Shown here piece after piece: positions 16,856-24,541 of a stretch of 64,000 bases of DNA. The stretch spans positions 1,674,001 to 1,738,000 of the forward strand of contig NZ_CP148752.1 of assembly GCF_040448305.1 (NCBI RefSeq). Reading direction: 5' to 3'. The DNA comes from Pseudomonas fluorescens. GTDB lineage: Bacteria; Pseudomonadota; Gammaproteobacteria; Pseudomonadales; Pseudomonadaceae. Each line of letters opens with the position of its first letter. Position 1 is the stretch's first letter. The notes under the pieces were generated by a model, which was not told where the DNA came from, did no database searches, and worked only from the letters and a program-made list of their open reading frames with translations. A program made the position numbers and the translations under genes.

Positions 16856-17794
16856 ATGAACCGCCCGTTGAAGACCACCTCGCGCCCGCAACTGGCCTTG
16901 CAGTCCTATCTGGACAGCCTGCTTCAGGAGGTGACTGAAGAGTTGACGCTGCCCGTAGAGGCAGTGGCCGAGGAGATTGCCGCCGAAACCGTGCTGGACG
17001 AGTTCCAGGCTGCCGTGCTCGAAGAACAGGCCCGGGATGCGCAGAAAACCGCGCCTGTGGTTGCGCCAGTAGCACCGGTGGCCAAGGCACCGGTCGCTGT
17101 GGTCGAAGCCCCGGAGCCCGTTCTGGCACCGGTATCGACCCTCGCGCCGCTGTTGCAAACCCTGAGCGCTCCCGCCATTGAAAAGCCTTTGGCGCTGGAG
17201 ACTCCGGTGATCGAGGCGCCTCAAGCCTTGGTTCCGCCCGTCGTCGAAGTGCACCTGCCACCGAACAACACGCCGCCACCGGTGGAAGCCGACGGTCGTC
17301 CGTCCTGGGCTGCCGAACCCTTCGAATGTCTGCTGTTCGATGTCGCCGGTTTGACCCTGGCGGTGCCGCTGGTGTGCCTGGGGTCGATTTACTCGCTGGC
17401 CGGTCACGAGCTAACACCGTTGTTCGGCCAGCCGGAATGGTTCCTGGGCATCCTGCCGAGCCAGGCCGGCAACCTCAAGGTGCTCGATACCGCGCGTTGG
17501 GTCATGCCCGACCGTTACCGCGACGATTTCAAGCAGGGCCTGCAATACGTGATTTCGGTGCAGGGCTACGAGTGGGGGCTGGCGGTGCATCAGGTCAGTC
17601 GTTCGTTGCGTCTGGACCCGAATGAAATCAAATGGAGAAGTCATCGAGGTCAGCGGCCATGGCTCGCCGGCACGGTGATTGAACACATGTGCGCCTTGCT
17701 CGATGTCGCCTCGTTGGCCGAGTTGATCGCCAGCGGCGGAGCCCGGCACATGTCCGGTGGCAAGCCGGGCCACAAACCGACATCAGTCAAATAA
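16856..17794 (+). CDS. parP: CheW-domain protein, ParP-like
   Basis: A 312-residue protein with an N-terminal segment, a long Ala/Pro/Glu-rich linker (about 40-145) and a C-terminal CheW-like domain (about 150-295; FECLLFDVAGLTLAVPLVCL, LGILPSQAGNLKVLDTARW). ParP proteins of Vibrio link the array core to ParC with this same arrangement. ATG 16856 was chosen; a GTG at 16850 is in frame. The linker may be unordered. Confidence 0.8.
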   Translation: MNRPLKTTSRPQLALQSYLDSLLQEVTEELTLPVEAVAEEIAAETVLDEFQAAVLEEQARDAQKTAPVVAPVAPVAKAPVAVVEAPEPVLAPVSTLAPLLQTLSAPAIEKPLALETPVIEAPQALVPPVVEVHLPPNNTPPPVEADGRPSWAAEPFECLLFDVAGLTLAVPLVCLGSIYSLAGHELTPLFGQPEWFLGILPSQAGNLKVLDTARWVMPDRYRDDFKQGLQYVISVQGYEWGLAVHQVSRSLRLDPNEIKWRSHRGQRPWLAGTVIEHMCALLDVASLAELIASGGARHMSGGKPGHKPTSVK

Positions 17795-17869
17795 ACAAAA
17801 CAGGCGACGTCACCCTGATGGCGTTGCAGGGAACACACACCGCCAGGGCGGTTTCTTGAGGGGCTGGGT

Positions 17870-18355
17870 ATGAATGACAAGGCAACGGCGGCAAAGGGTT
17901 CCGAAGATCCGATCCTGCAATGGGTCACCTTCAAGCTGGACAACGAGACCTACGGCATCAACGTGATGCGCGTCCAGGAAGTCTTGCGTTACACCGAAAT
18001 CGCCCCGGTCCCGGGTGCCCCGAGCTACGTGCTGGGCATCATCAACCTGCGCGGCAACGTCGTCACCGTGATCGACACCCGCCAGCGCTTCGGCCTGATG
18101 AATGCCGAGATCAGCGACAACACCCGTATCGTCATCATCGAAGCCGACAAGCAGGTGGTCGGGATCATGGTCGACAGCGTGGCCGAAGTGGTTTACCTGC
18201 GTCAGTCGGAAATCGAAACCGCGCCGAACGTGGGTAACGAAGAGTCCGCCAAGTTCATTCAAGGCGTGTGCAACAAGAACAACGAACTGCTCATCCTGGT
18301 CGAGCTCGACAAGATGATGAGCGAAGAAGAATGGTCGGAACTGGAGAGTATCTGA
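17870..18355 (+). CDS. cheW: Chemotaxis coupling protein CheW
   Basis: CheW couples chemoreceptors to CheA. The 161 residues contain the family segments VTFKLDNETYGINVMRVQEV, GAPSYVLGIINLRGNVVTVID and MVDSVAEVVYL. The length is normal. The 75-base gap from parP has no clear promoter; GGGGCTGGGT precedes the ATG. The stop is followed directly by the TTG of the next gene. Confidence 0.95.
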   Translation: MNDKATAAKGSEDPILQWVTFKLDNETYGINVMRVQEVLRYTEIAPVPGAPSYVLGIINLRGNVVTVIDTRQRFGLMNAEISDNTRIVIIEADKQVVGIMVDSVAEVVYLRQSEIETAPNVGNEESAKFIQGVCNKNNELLILVELDKMMSEEEWSELESI

Positions 18356-18751
18356 TTGATTCTCGAGGTTGCGGTCATTGTCCTGTTCCTGTTTTGGGCA
18401 GGCACGCTGGCGATGTTCCTGGCGTACATTCGCGGTCAAAAACAGATCGCCGCGCAACAGGCCAAGGGTGATGCGCAGCGTGATCAGCGCATCAAGGACC
18501 TGGCCAAGCGCGTCGACGACTACCAGAACGGCAATGTGCGCATGGGCGAAGACCTGCACGAGCTGCGGGCGATCGTCGCGCCGTTGCCGGACAAACTCGC
18601 TCAGCTGGAACAGCGTGATCCTTCAAGCCTGTCGTTCGCCCAGGCGGCGCGACTGGTCGGGATGGGCGCCAGCGTCAACGAACTGACCCAGTCCTGCGGC
18701 TTGACCCAGGCTGAGGCGGAGTTGATGAGCAAGCTGCACAAGAGCAGCTAG
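18356..18751 (+). CDS. DUF2802-type membrane-anchored coiled-coil protein
   Basis: This 131-residue product, conserved after cheW in pseudomonads, has an N-terminal membrane helix (about 2-24), a charged coiled-coil region (about 30-85) and a small C-terminal domain (SFAQAARLVGMGASVNELTQ then CGLTQAEAELMSKLH), probably a winged-helix-like fold. It starts with TTG at 18356, immediately after the cheW stop. A link to chemotaxis arrays is suggested only by position. Confidence 0.75.
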   Translation: MILEVAVIVLFLFWAGTLAMFLAYIRGQKQIAAQQAKGDAQRDQRIKDLAKRVDDYQNGNVRMGEDLHELRAIVAPLPDKLAQLEQRDPSSLSFAQAARLVGMGASVNELTQSCGLTQAEAELMSKLHKSS

Positions 18752-18755
18752 AAAC

Positions 18756-18869
18756 CTGTAGGAGCAGCCGGTCGACGCTCGATTGCTCGCGATGGACGTT
18801 AACGATGACGCGGGCCTCCTGGAGAAACGCGGCGCTCATACCTCCATCGCGAGCAGGCTCGCTCCTACA
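18756..18869. repeat. REP pair
   Basis: CTGTAGGAGCAGCCGG (degenerate left copy retaining GCTCGCGATGG) faces a consensus right copy, CCATCGCGAGCAGGCTCGCTCCTACA, just after the DUF2802 gene. This begins a 368-base stretch (18752-19119) without genes. Confidence 0.8.
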
Positions 18870-18912
18870 ATGGTTCTATGTCGGACACAGAACATGTGTT
18901 CACCGCAGATCA

Positions 18913-18945
18913 ACTGTGGGAGCGAGCTTGCTCGCGATGGCGTCT
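18913..18945 (+). repeat. Single REP
   Basis: A lone consensus copy, CTGTGGGAGCGAGCTTGCTC followed by GCGATGGCG. The remaining bases to 19119 are AT-richer than the neighbourhood and show no gene. Confidence 0.85.
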
Positions 18946-19119
18946 TCGAATGCGCAGCAATCATCCCCGCGATTACGACGCATCCCCCCTTCATCCTCAG
19001 ACTGGTAATTCGCCGTCGTAGTCTCCTGCCTATAGCTTTCTCAGATTTCGCCGTCTTATGATCGCAACCCGCCATCAGTCGTTTGATCTGTTCAAACATG
19101 TGCAGTGCCAGGGAGGCCT

Positions 19120-19620
19120 ATGTTCGATATCTTGCGCGGTACACCGCTGTGGGTATATGCGGTTTTTCTGATCCTGACTTATTACGGTGTCATTGCCTGC
19201 TTCAAGAATCATGAGTCGAAAAGGTCATTGCAGATATCACCCGTGATATTCGTGGCTTTGTCCCTCGCATCGCTCAATCCCTCCCAGGAAATTGCAATCC
19301 AGCTTTCAGTCTATGCATTGGGATTGCTGGCGGGGTGGTTGCTGGCACTGCGTTTTTTCTCGTACAACAATGTGCAGTGCGAGGGGCAACATCTGGTTCT
19401 ACCCGGTACGATCAAGGTACTGATTGTGTATTGGGGCTTTTTTGCCTGGCGTTATTACGAAGGTTACCAGGCGGCCATGTACCCGGAACTGGCCAATGAA
19501 ATGTCGGCGGTTGCAGGGGCGGCGCTGGGGGCAGGGCTCATCAATGGTTTGATTGTTGGTCGCAGTTTCAAGCTATTGCGTTTCGTAGGAGCTGGCTTGC
19601 CAGCGAAGGCGGCTAAATGA
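19120..19620 (+). CDS. Small inner-membrane protein of unknown function
   Basis: This 166-residue protein starts MFDILRGTPLWVYAVFLILT after GGGAGG at 19111-19116. It has about five hydrophobic segments, one at residues 11-30, others near 45, 70, 110 and 135. I do not recognise an assigned function. The DNA is less GC-rich than its flanks. The final residues, GAGLPAKAAK, are read from a REP-type hairpin (19585-19614), so an insertion appears to have replaced the original C-terminus. Confidence 0.75.
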   Translation: MFDILRGTPLWVYAVFLILTYYGVIACFKNHESKRSLQISPVIFVALSLASLNPSQEIAIQLSVYALGLLAGWLLALRFFSYNNVQCEGQHLVLPGTIKVLIVYWGFFAWRYYEGYQAAMYPELANEMSAVAGAALGAGLINGLIVGRSFKLLRFVGAGLPAKAAK

Positions 19621-19669
19621 TCGGTGCAATATTCAAGTTCGCATTCGCCGGCAAACTGGCTCCTGCATA
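19585..19669. repeat. REP pair of the GCTGGCnnGCCAGC subtype
   Basis: Left copy GTAGGAGCTGGCTTGCCAGC then GAAGGCGGC; right copy GCCGGCAAACTGGCTCCTGC in inverted orientation. The stem sequence differs from the main REP class of the window. The left copy encodes the end of the upstream membrane protein. Confidence 0.75.
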
Positions 19670-19683
19670 ACGGGTTCGTAAGC

Positions 19684-20013
19684 TCAATAATCATCCCCGC
19701 GCTCGGTGACGTCCTTCTCCACCATCAACGCATCCGGATCCTGCCCCGCCGGAAACTTCCCCTTCAAACTCCACGCAAACGCAATGATCTCGGCAATCGT
19801 CAGATAGAGCTCCTGCGGAATGCTGTCCCCCAGCTCCATCCGCGCCAACAACCTCACCAGCTCGGCATTTTCATAGATCGGCACTTCGCAGCCGCGGGCA
19901 ATGCGCAGGATTTCTTCCGCCAGCGCTTCATCACCCTTGGCGGTGAGGGTCGGGGCGTGGGTGCCGTCGTATTTGAGGGCGATGGCCTGGCGTGGGGTGT
20001 TGGGGTTTTTCAT
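19684..20013 (-). CDS. FlhB C-terminal-domain-like protein (FlhB2)
   Basis: The 109 residues match only the cytoplasmic end of FlhB: AIALKYDGTHAPTLTAKGDE aligns with the region just after the NPTH cleavage site, then PIYENAELVRLLARMELGDS and LYLTIAEIIAFAW. No membrane domain or NPTH is present, so it corresponds to the fragment FlhB yields by cleavage. It overlaps the upstream FliK-like gene by 4 bases (ATGA), and may modulate export switching. Confidence 0.85.
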   Translation of the reverse strand: MKNPNTPRQAIALKYDGTHAPTLTAKGDEALAEEILRIARGCEVPIYENAELVRLLARMELGDSIPQELYLTIAEIIAFAWSLKGKFPAGQDPDALMVEKDVTERGDDY

Positions 20014-21584
20014 GCGGTTTCGTCGACCCAGCGTTGTTCGAGGCGGGTTTGCGGGCCTTGGGGTGGTGTGCCGAGGTGGCAATCGAGGTCGCCGACGTTC
20101 AGGCCGGCGGACAGCAAGCGGTCGCGTAGCCCGCTCAGGTTGCTATCGATCAGGCTGGCGGTGTAAGGCCGCTCTGCCCAGAGCTGGCTGCTGAGGCTGC
20201 CCTTGATCAGTTGCGCCTGAATTTGCAGCGGCCCCAAAGGCTCCATGGCGAAGGCCAGTTCCACACGCCACAACTGCTGCTTGGGTTCGCGTTCTCCGCG
20301 ACGTTCCTTGGGCTGTTCTTTTTCGGGTGAGTCTTCACGCTGGAACTTGACCTGCAAGGGCACGATGTCTTGCATATTGCGCATCGGGATTTCCAGCTGC
20401 CAGGTGCTCATCAGCCGTCCGTCGGCGGTTACGCCGGTCTGTTCCAGGCTCGACAGTTGATGGCTTTGCAGGCGTGAAACCGCGGCGGCGGCCAGGCGCA
20501 GCAGGTGTTCGAGGTCGTTTTCACCGTCGGCGCTTTGCAGCAAGCGCTCGGGCAGCGGGAAACCGCTCGGCGACGGCTTGGCACTGACCTGACCGAGCAT
20601 GCCCAGGGCATTGCGGACAAAATTCGGCATAGCCTGGGCCAGGGTATTGGCGACGATGATCGCACCGAGGCCGGTGTTGGCCGGCAAGCCCTGACTCAAT
20701 TGCGCAACCAGTTTGAGCAGGTCGCCTTTCATGTCCGGTGCGAGCGTCGGGTTTTGCCCGGTCAGCAGTTTGCTTTCGAGAAACACACCGCTGCTGGCCA
20801 GGGCCTGGGCCAGGCCCTTGGGGGTGCTCAACTGTTGAACGTCCGGCAGGCCGGCGAGCAACCGGGCAGCGGCGCTGCGCAATTCAACGGATGTCTGGTC
20901 CGAGGGCGGCAGGTTTTGCAGGAGCTTGAGCAAGCCGTCCAGCGATCCCTGGCGGCTTTGCTGGTCGACCAGTTGCCGGGTCACCGCCAGTTGCTCCTGT
21001 CGGCTGCTCAGGGGCACGAATTTCACGGTATGGGCGTCTTGCACCTGCGCGCTCAACAAGGTGCCGATGCGCAAGGGCTGCGGGCTGTCGATGCTCAAGG
21101 TGCTGCCGCTCAGTGCGGTGTTGAGCAGGCCCACCATCGAGCGAAACACCATGGGCTGGCCGGGCACCTGGGGCAACACTTGCGAGGTCAGCACTTTGCC
21201 CTGCAGCAGGGTGCCAACGGGCAGTTGCGCGGTGTCGAGGCGGGTGAGGGTGGCGATGTTGGAGGCAATGGCCTGTTGCACCGTCACGGCCAGGTTGCCG
21301 GCCGAGGGCTGGCTGACGACCAGCGTGGTGCCCTGTGCCAGCGGTTGATTGCTGGTGGTCTGGACCGTGGTCTGGCGGCCGCTGTCGAGGGTGACCTTGA
21401 GCAGCATCTGGAAAGTCTGGTCCGCCTGCTTGAGCGACAGTACTTCGGCCTGGGCAGTTTGACCGACGCTGATCAGCCCCTCCACCGGCGTCATCAACTT
21501 GAGCAACTCACCACTGACCACCGGCGGGCGCGAAGTCGCCGGGAGGGTTTGCGGTAGCGGGAGGATGTTCATTTCGCCTGTCAT
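20010..21584 (-). CDS. FliK-like hook-length control domain protein
   Basis: A 524-residue protein with an extended Gln/Leu-rich N-terminal and middle region and a C-terminal Flg_hook-type domain (about 380-500: LWRVELAFAMEPLGPLQIQA, then RPYTASLIDSNLSGLRDRL). FliK measures hook length and triggers the FlhB switch; this copy sits next to an FlhB tail homologue rather than in the hook operon, so it may be a second FliK-like protein. ATG at 21584; an ATG at 21572 is the alternative. Confidence 0.8.
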   Translation of the reverse strand: MTGEMNILPLPQTLPATSRPPVVSGELLKLMTPVEGLISVGQTAQAEVLSLKQADQTFQMLLKVTLDSGRQTTVQTTSNQPLAQGTTLVVSQPSAGNLAVTVQQAIASNIATLTRLDTAQLPVGTLLQGKVLTSQVLPQVPGQPMVFRSMVGLLNTALSGSTLSIDSPQPLRIGTLLSAQVQDAHTVKFVPLSSRQEQLAVTRQLVDQQSRQGSLDGLLKLLQNLPPSDQTSVELRSAAARLLAGLPDVQQLSTPKGLAQALASSGVFLESKLLTGQNPTLAPDMKGDLLKLVAQLSQGLPANTGLGAIIVANTLAQAMPNFVRNALGMLGQVSAKPSPSGFPLPERLLQSADGENDLEHLLRLAAAAVSRLQSHQLSSLEQTGVTADGRLMSTWQLEIPMRNMQDIVPLQVKFQREDSPEKEQPKERRGEREPKQQLWRVELAFAMEPLGPLQIQAQLIKGSLSSQLWAERPYTASLIDSNLSGLRDRLLSAGLNVGDLDCHLGTPPQGPQTRLEQRWVDETA

Positions 21585-21612
21585 ACGCGGTCACAACCTG
21601 AGGAAAATGCAC

Positions 21613-21641
21613 TCTTTAGAGTAAGGTCTGGCATGTATAAT
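21613..21641 (+). promoter_or_regulatory. Candidate promoter for the ccm operon
   Basis: TATAAT at 21636-21641 is a perfect -10 box; the -35 position (21613-21618, TCTTTA) is weak. It lies 142 bases before ccmA in the divergent gap with the FliK-like gene. Another promoter nearer to ccmA is not excluded. Confidence 0.4.
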
Positions 21642-21783
21642 GCCGCGCCGTTGTATCCAAAAATGGCGAAAACTTTGCAATTGTTTGACGCAGCTCTCTA
21701 GAACAAGACGTCATTGCATCTATGCTGCATCTCTTTAACGGCCGCGCCAGAGCCGACTTGAACCGTATAAGGCCCGTGAACCC

Positions 21784-22419
21784 TTGACCAGTCCTGTCCT
21801 GCAAACCGTTGCCCTTGCCTGTGAGCGAGACCTTCGGCTGCTCTTCGAAAATCTCGATTTGCGACTGGCCAGTGGCGAAATGGTACAAATCAGCGGCCCC
21901 AACGGCAGCGGCAAGACCAGCCTGTTGCGCCTGCTCTCGGGGCTGATGCAGCCGACCGCCGGTCAGGTGCTGCTCAACGGCCAGCCGCTGAACGAACAAC
22001 GCGGTGAGCTGGCGCGCAACCTGCTGTGGATCGGCCACGCGGCCGGGATCAAGGATTTGCTGACGCCGGAAGAGAACCTGAGCTGGCTGTGCGCCTTGCA
22101 TCATCCGGCGACCCACGAGGCGATCTGGCAGGCGCTGGCCGCGGTAGGCCTGCGTGGTTTCGAGGATGTGCCTTGCCACACCCTGTCCGCTGGTCAGCAG
22201 CGTCGCGTCGCGCTGGCGCGCCTGTATCTGGACAGTCCGCCGCTATGGATCCTCGATGAACCCTTTACCGCCCTCGACAAGCAGGGCGTGGCACAGCTTG
22301 AATCTCATCTGGCCGGCCACTGCGAACGCGGCGGCATGGTGGTGTTGACCACCCACCACACGCTGAGCCGGATGCCGGCCGGTTATCGCGACATCGATCT
22401 GGGGAGCTGGGCCGTATGA
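21784..22419 (+). CDS. ccmA: Heme exporter ATP-binding protein CcmA
   Basis: CcmA is the ATPase of the CcmABCD complex that releases holo-CcmE. The 211 residues show Walker A GPNGSGKTS (about 39-47), signature LSAGQQRRVAL and Walker B LWILDEP. The only start that fits family length is TTG at 21784; no ATG or GTG is usable in frame. It overlaps ccmB by 4 bases. The operon continues to ccmI with all genes touching or nearly so. Confidence 0.94.
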   Translation: MTSPVLQTVALACERDLRLLFENLDLRLASGEMVQISGPNGSGKTSLLRLLSGLMQPTAGQVLLNGQPLNEQRGELARNLLWIGHAAGIKDLLTPEENLSWLCALHHPATHEAIWQALAAVGLRGFEDVPCHTLSAGQQRRVALARLYLDSPPLWILDEPFTALDKQGVAQLESHLAGHCERGGMVVLTTHHTLSRMPAGYRDIDLGSWAV

Positions 22420-23084
22420 GTGTTTTCGGCCTGCTGGTCGCCCGCGAGGCTCGTCTGCTGTTCCGCCGTCCGGCGGAGCTGGCCAATCCGCTGGTGTTCT
22501 TCGCGATCGTCGTTTCGCTGTTCCCGCTGGCGGTCGGACCCGAGTCTCAATTGTTGCAAACCTTGTCTCCGGGGCTGGTCTGGGTGGCAGCGCTTTTATC
22601 GGTTTTGCTCTCGCTGGACGGGCTTTTCCGCAGTGATTTCGAGGATGGATCGCTCGAGCAGTGGGTCCTTTCGCCGCACCCCCTGGCTCTTCTGGTTTTG
22701 GCCAAGGTGCTGGCACACTGGGCTTTTTCCGGCCTGGCACTGGTTTTGCTCGCGCCCTTGCTGGCGCTGATGCTCGGTTTGCCTGCCGCCTGTCTGCCAG
22801 TGTTGCTGCTTTCGTTGCTGCTCGGTACACCGGTACTGAGCCTGCTCGGTGCGGTGGGCGCGGCGCTGACGGTGGGCTTGAAACGCGGTGGCCTGTTGCT
22901 GGCACTGCTGATTCTGCCGTTGTACATCCCGGTGTTGATCCTTGGCAGTGGCGCCTTGCAGGCCGCCTTGCAGGGGATGCCGGCGACCGGTTATCTGTTG
23001 TGGCTTGGCAGCCTGACCGCCCTGGCGATAACCCTGACACCTTTTGCAATAGCTGCTGGCCTGAAGATCAGCGTCGGCGAATAA
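22416..23084 (+). CDS. ccmB: Heme exporter membrane protein CcmB
   Basis: CcmB is the membrane partner of CcmA. The 222 residues begin MSVFGLLVAREARLLFRRPA and form six membrane helices; the FRSDFEDGSLEQWVLSPHPL motif near residue 70 is typical of CcmB. Start overlaps ccmA as ATGA. A 73-base gap to ccmC includes GTAAAGAGC but no strong promoter. Confidence 0.94.
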   Translation: MSVFGLLVAREARLLFRRPAELANPLVFFAIVVSLFPLAVGPESQLLQTLSPGLVWVAALLSVLLSLDGLFRSDFEDGSLEQWVLSPHPLALLVLAKVLAHWAFSGLALVLLAPLLALMLGLPAACLPVLLLSLLLGTPVLSLLGAVGAALTVGLKRGGLLLALLILPLYIPVLILGSGALQAALQGMPATGYLLWLGSLTALAITLTPFAIAAGLKISVGE

Positions 23085-23157
23085 TGAGGTCTGGTTAAAA
23101 AACAACCAGCAAAGACCCTGGCTCTTCACAGTAAAGAGCAACCGTGATGGAAACAGT

Positions 23158-23913
23158 ATGAACTGGACGTGGTTTCACAAGCTTGGCTCGCCCAAATGGT
23201 TTTACGGCATCAGCGGCAAAATGCTGCCCTGGCTGAGCGTCGCGGCGTTGCTGCTGATCAGCGTTGGCGTGGTCTGGGGCCTGGCCTTCGCGCCGCCGGA
23301 CTACCAGCAGGGCAACAGCTTTCGCATCATTTATATCCACGTTCCGGCCGCCATGCTGGCGCAGTCCATCTACGTGATGCTGGCGGTGTGCGGCATCGTC
23401 AGCCTCGTTTGGAAGATGAAACTGGCCGACGTCGCCCTGCAATGCGCGGCGCCCATCGGTGCCTGGATGACCGCCGTGGCGCTGGTCACCGGGGCGATCT
23501 GGGGCAAGCCGACCTGGGGCTCGTGGTGGGTCTGGGACGCACGCCTTACGTCCATGCTTATCCTGCTTTTCCTGTACTTCGGTCTCATTGCGCTGGGCAA
23601 CGCGATCAGCAATCGTGACAGCGCGGCCAAAGCCTGTGCGGTGTTGGCGATCGTCGGCGTGATCAACATCCCGATCATCAAATACTCGGTGGAGTGGTGG
23701 AACACCCTGCACCAGGGCGCGACCTTCACCCTCACCGAAAAACCGGCGATGCCGGCCGAAATGTGGCTGCCACTGCTGCTGACGGCGTTGGGTTTCTACT
23801 GTTTCTTCGGCGCGGTGCTGTTGCTGCGCATGCGTCTTGAAGTGCTCAAGCGCGAAGCCCGGGCCAGTTGGGTCAAAGCCGAAGTGGAAAACAGCCTGGA
23901 GGTCGCTCGATGA
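23158..23913 (+). CDS. ccmC: Heme handling protein CcmC
   Basis: CcmC loads heme onto the chaperone CcmE. The 251-residue protein has six membrane helices and the tryptophan-rich WWD motif GSWWVWDARLTS (about residues 120-131) flanked by conserved His in YIHVPAAM. Its stop overlaps ccmD. Length and motifs agree with the family. Confidence 0.96.
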   Translation: MNWTWFHKLGSPKWFYGISGKMLPWLSVAALLLISVGVVWGLAFAPPDYQQGNSFRIIYIHVPAAMLAQSIYVMLAVCGIVSLVWKMKLADVALQCAAPIGAWMTAVALVTGAIWGKPTWGSWWVWDARLTSMLILLFLYFGLIALGNAISNRDSAAKACAVLAIVGVINIPIIKYSVEWWNTLHQGATFTLTEKPAMPAEMWLPLLLTALGFYCFFGAVLLLRMRLEVLKREARASWVKAEVENSLEVAR

Positions 23914-24086
23914 GTTTTGCTTCATTCGGCGACTTCATCGCCATGGGCCATCATGGCTTGTATGTCTGGTCAGCCTATGGCATCTGCCTGGCGGTACTGA
24001 CCCTCAACGTGGCGGCGCCGATCCTGGCCCGCAAGCGGTATCTGCAACAAGAGGCGCGTCGTCTGCGCCGGGAGAACGGCAAGTGA
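23910..24086 (+). CDS. ccmD: Heme exporter small subunit CcmD
   Basis: CcmD is a small single-helix protein required for CcmE release. The 58-residue product starts MSFASFGDFIAMGHHGLYVW, spans the membrane once (about 15-38) and ends in a basic tail (RKRYLQQEARRLRRENGK). It overlaps both ccmC (ATGA) and ccmE (GTGA). Confidence 0.9.
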   Translation: MSFASFGDFIAMGHHGLYVWSAYGICLAVLTLNVAAPILARKRYLQQEARRLRRENGK

Positions 24087-24538
24087 ATCCGCTGCGCAAA
24101 AAGCGTCTTATCATCATTCTTGCGATCCTGGTCGGGGTCGGCGCTGCCGTCGGCCTGGCCCTGAGCGCCCTGCAGCAGAACATCAACCTGTTTTACACAC
24201 CGACCCAGATCGCCAACGGCGAAGCGCCGCAGGACACGCGTATCCGTGCCGGCGGCATGGTCGAGGCCGGTTCCTTGCAGCGTTCCGGCGACTCGCTGGA
24301 CGTGAAGTTCGTGGTCACCGACTTCAACAAGTCCGTGACCATCACTTATCGCGGCATCCTCCCGGACCTGTTCCGTGAAGGGCAGGGCATCGTCGCCCTG
24401 GGCAAGCTCAACGCCGATGGCGTGGTGGTGGCCGATGAAGTGCTGGCCAAGCACGACGAGAAGTACATGCCGCCGGAAGTGACCAAGGCCCTGAAAGACA
24501 GCGGCCAGTCGGCACCCACTCCCGCGAAAGAGGGCTAA
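24083..24538 (+). CDS. ccmE: Cytochrome c-type heme chaperone CcmE
   Basis: CcmE carries heme in the periplasm by a covalent bond to a conserved His. The 151 residues have an N-terminal anchor helix (about 8-28), a beta-barrel domain with FVVTDFNKSVTITYRGILPD, and the heme-binding His in LAKHDEKYMP near residue 125. The start is GTG at 24083. ccmF follows after 3 bases. Confidence 0.96.
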   Translation: MNPLRKKRLIIILAILVGVGAAVGLALSALQQNINLFYTPTQIANGEAPQDTRIRAGGMVEAGSLQRSGDSLDVKFVVTDFNKSVTITYRGILPDLFREGQGIVALGKLNADGVVVADEVLAKHDEKYMPPEVTKALKDSGQSAPTPAKEG

Positions 24539-24541
24539 CTG

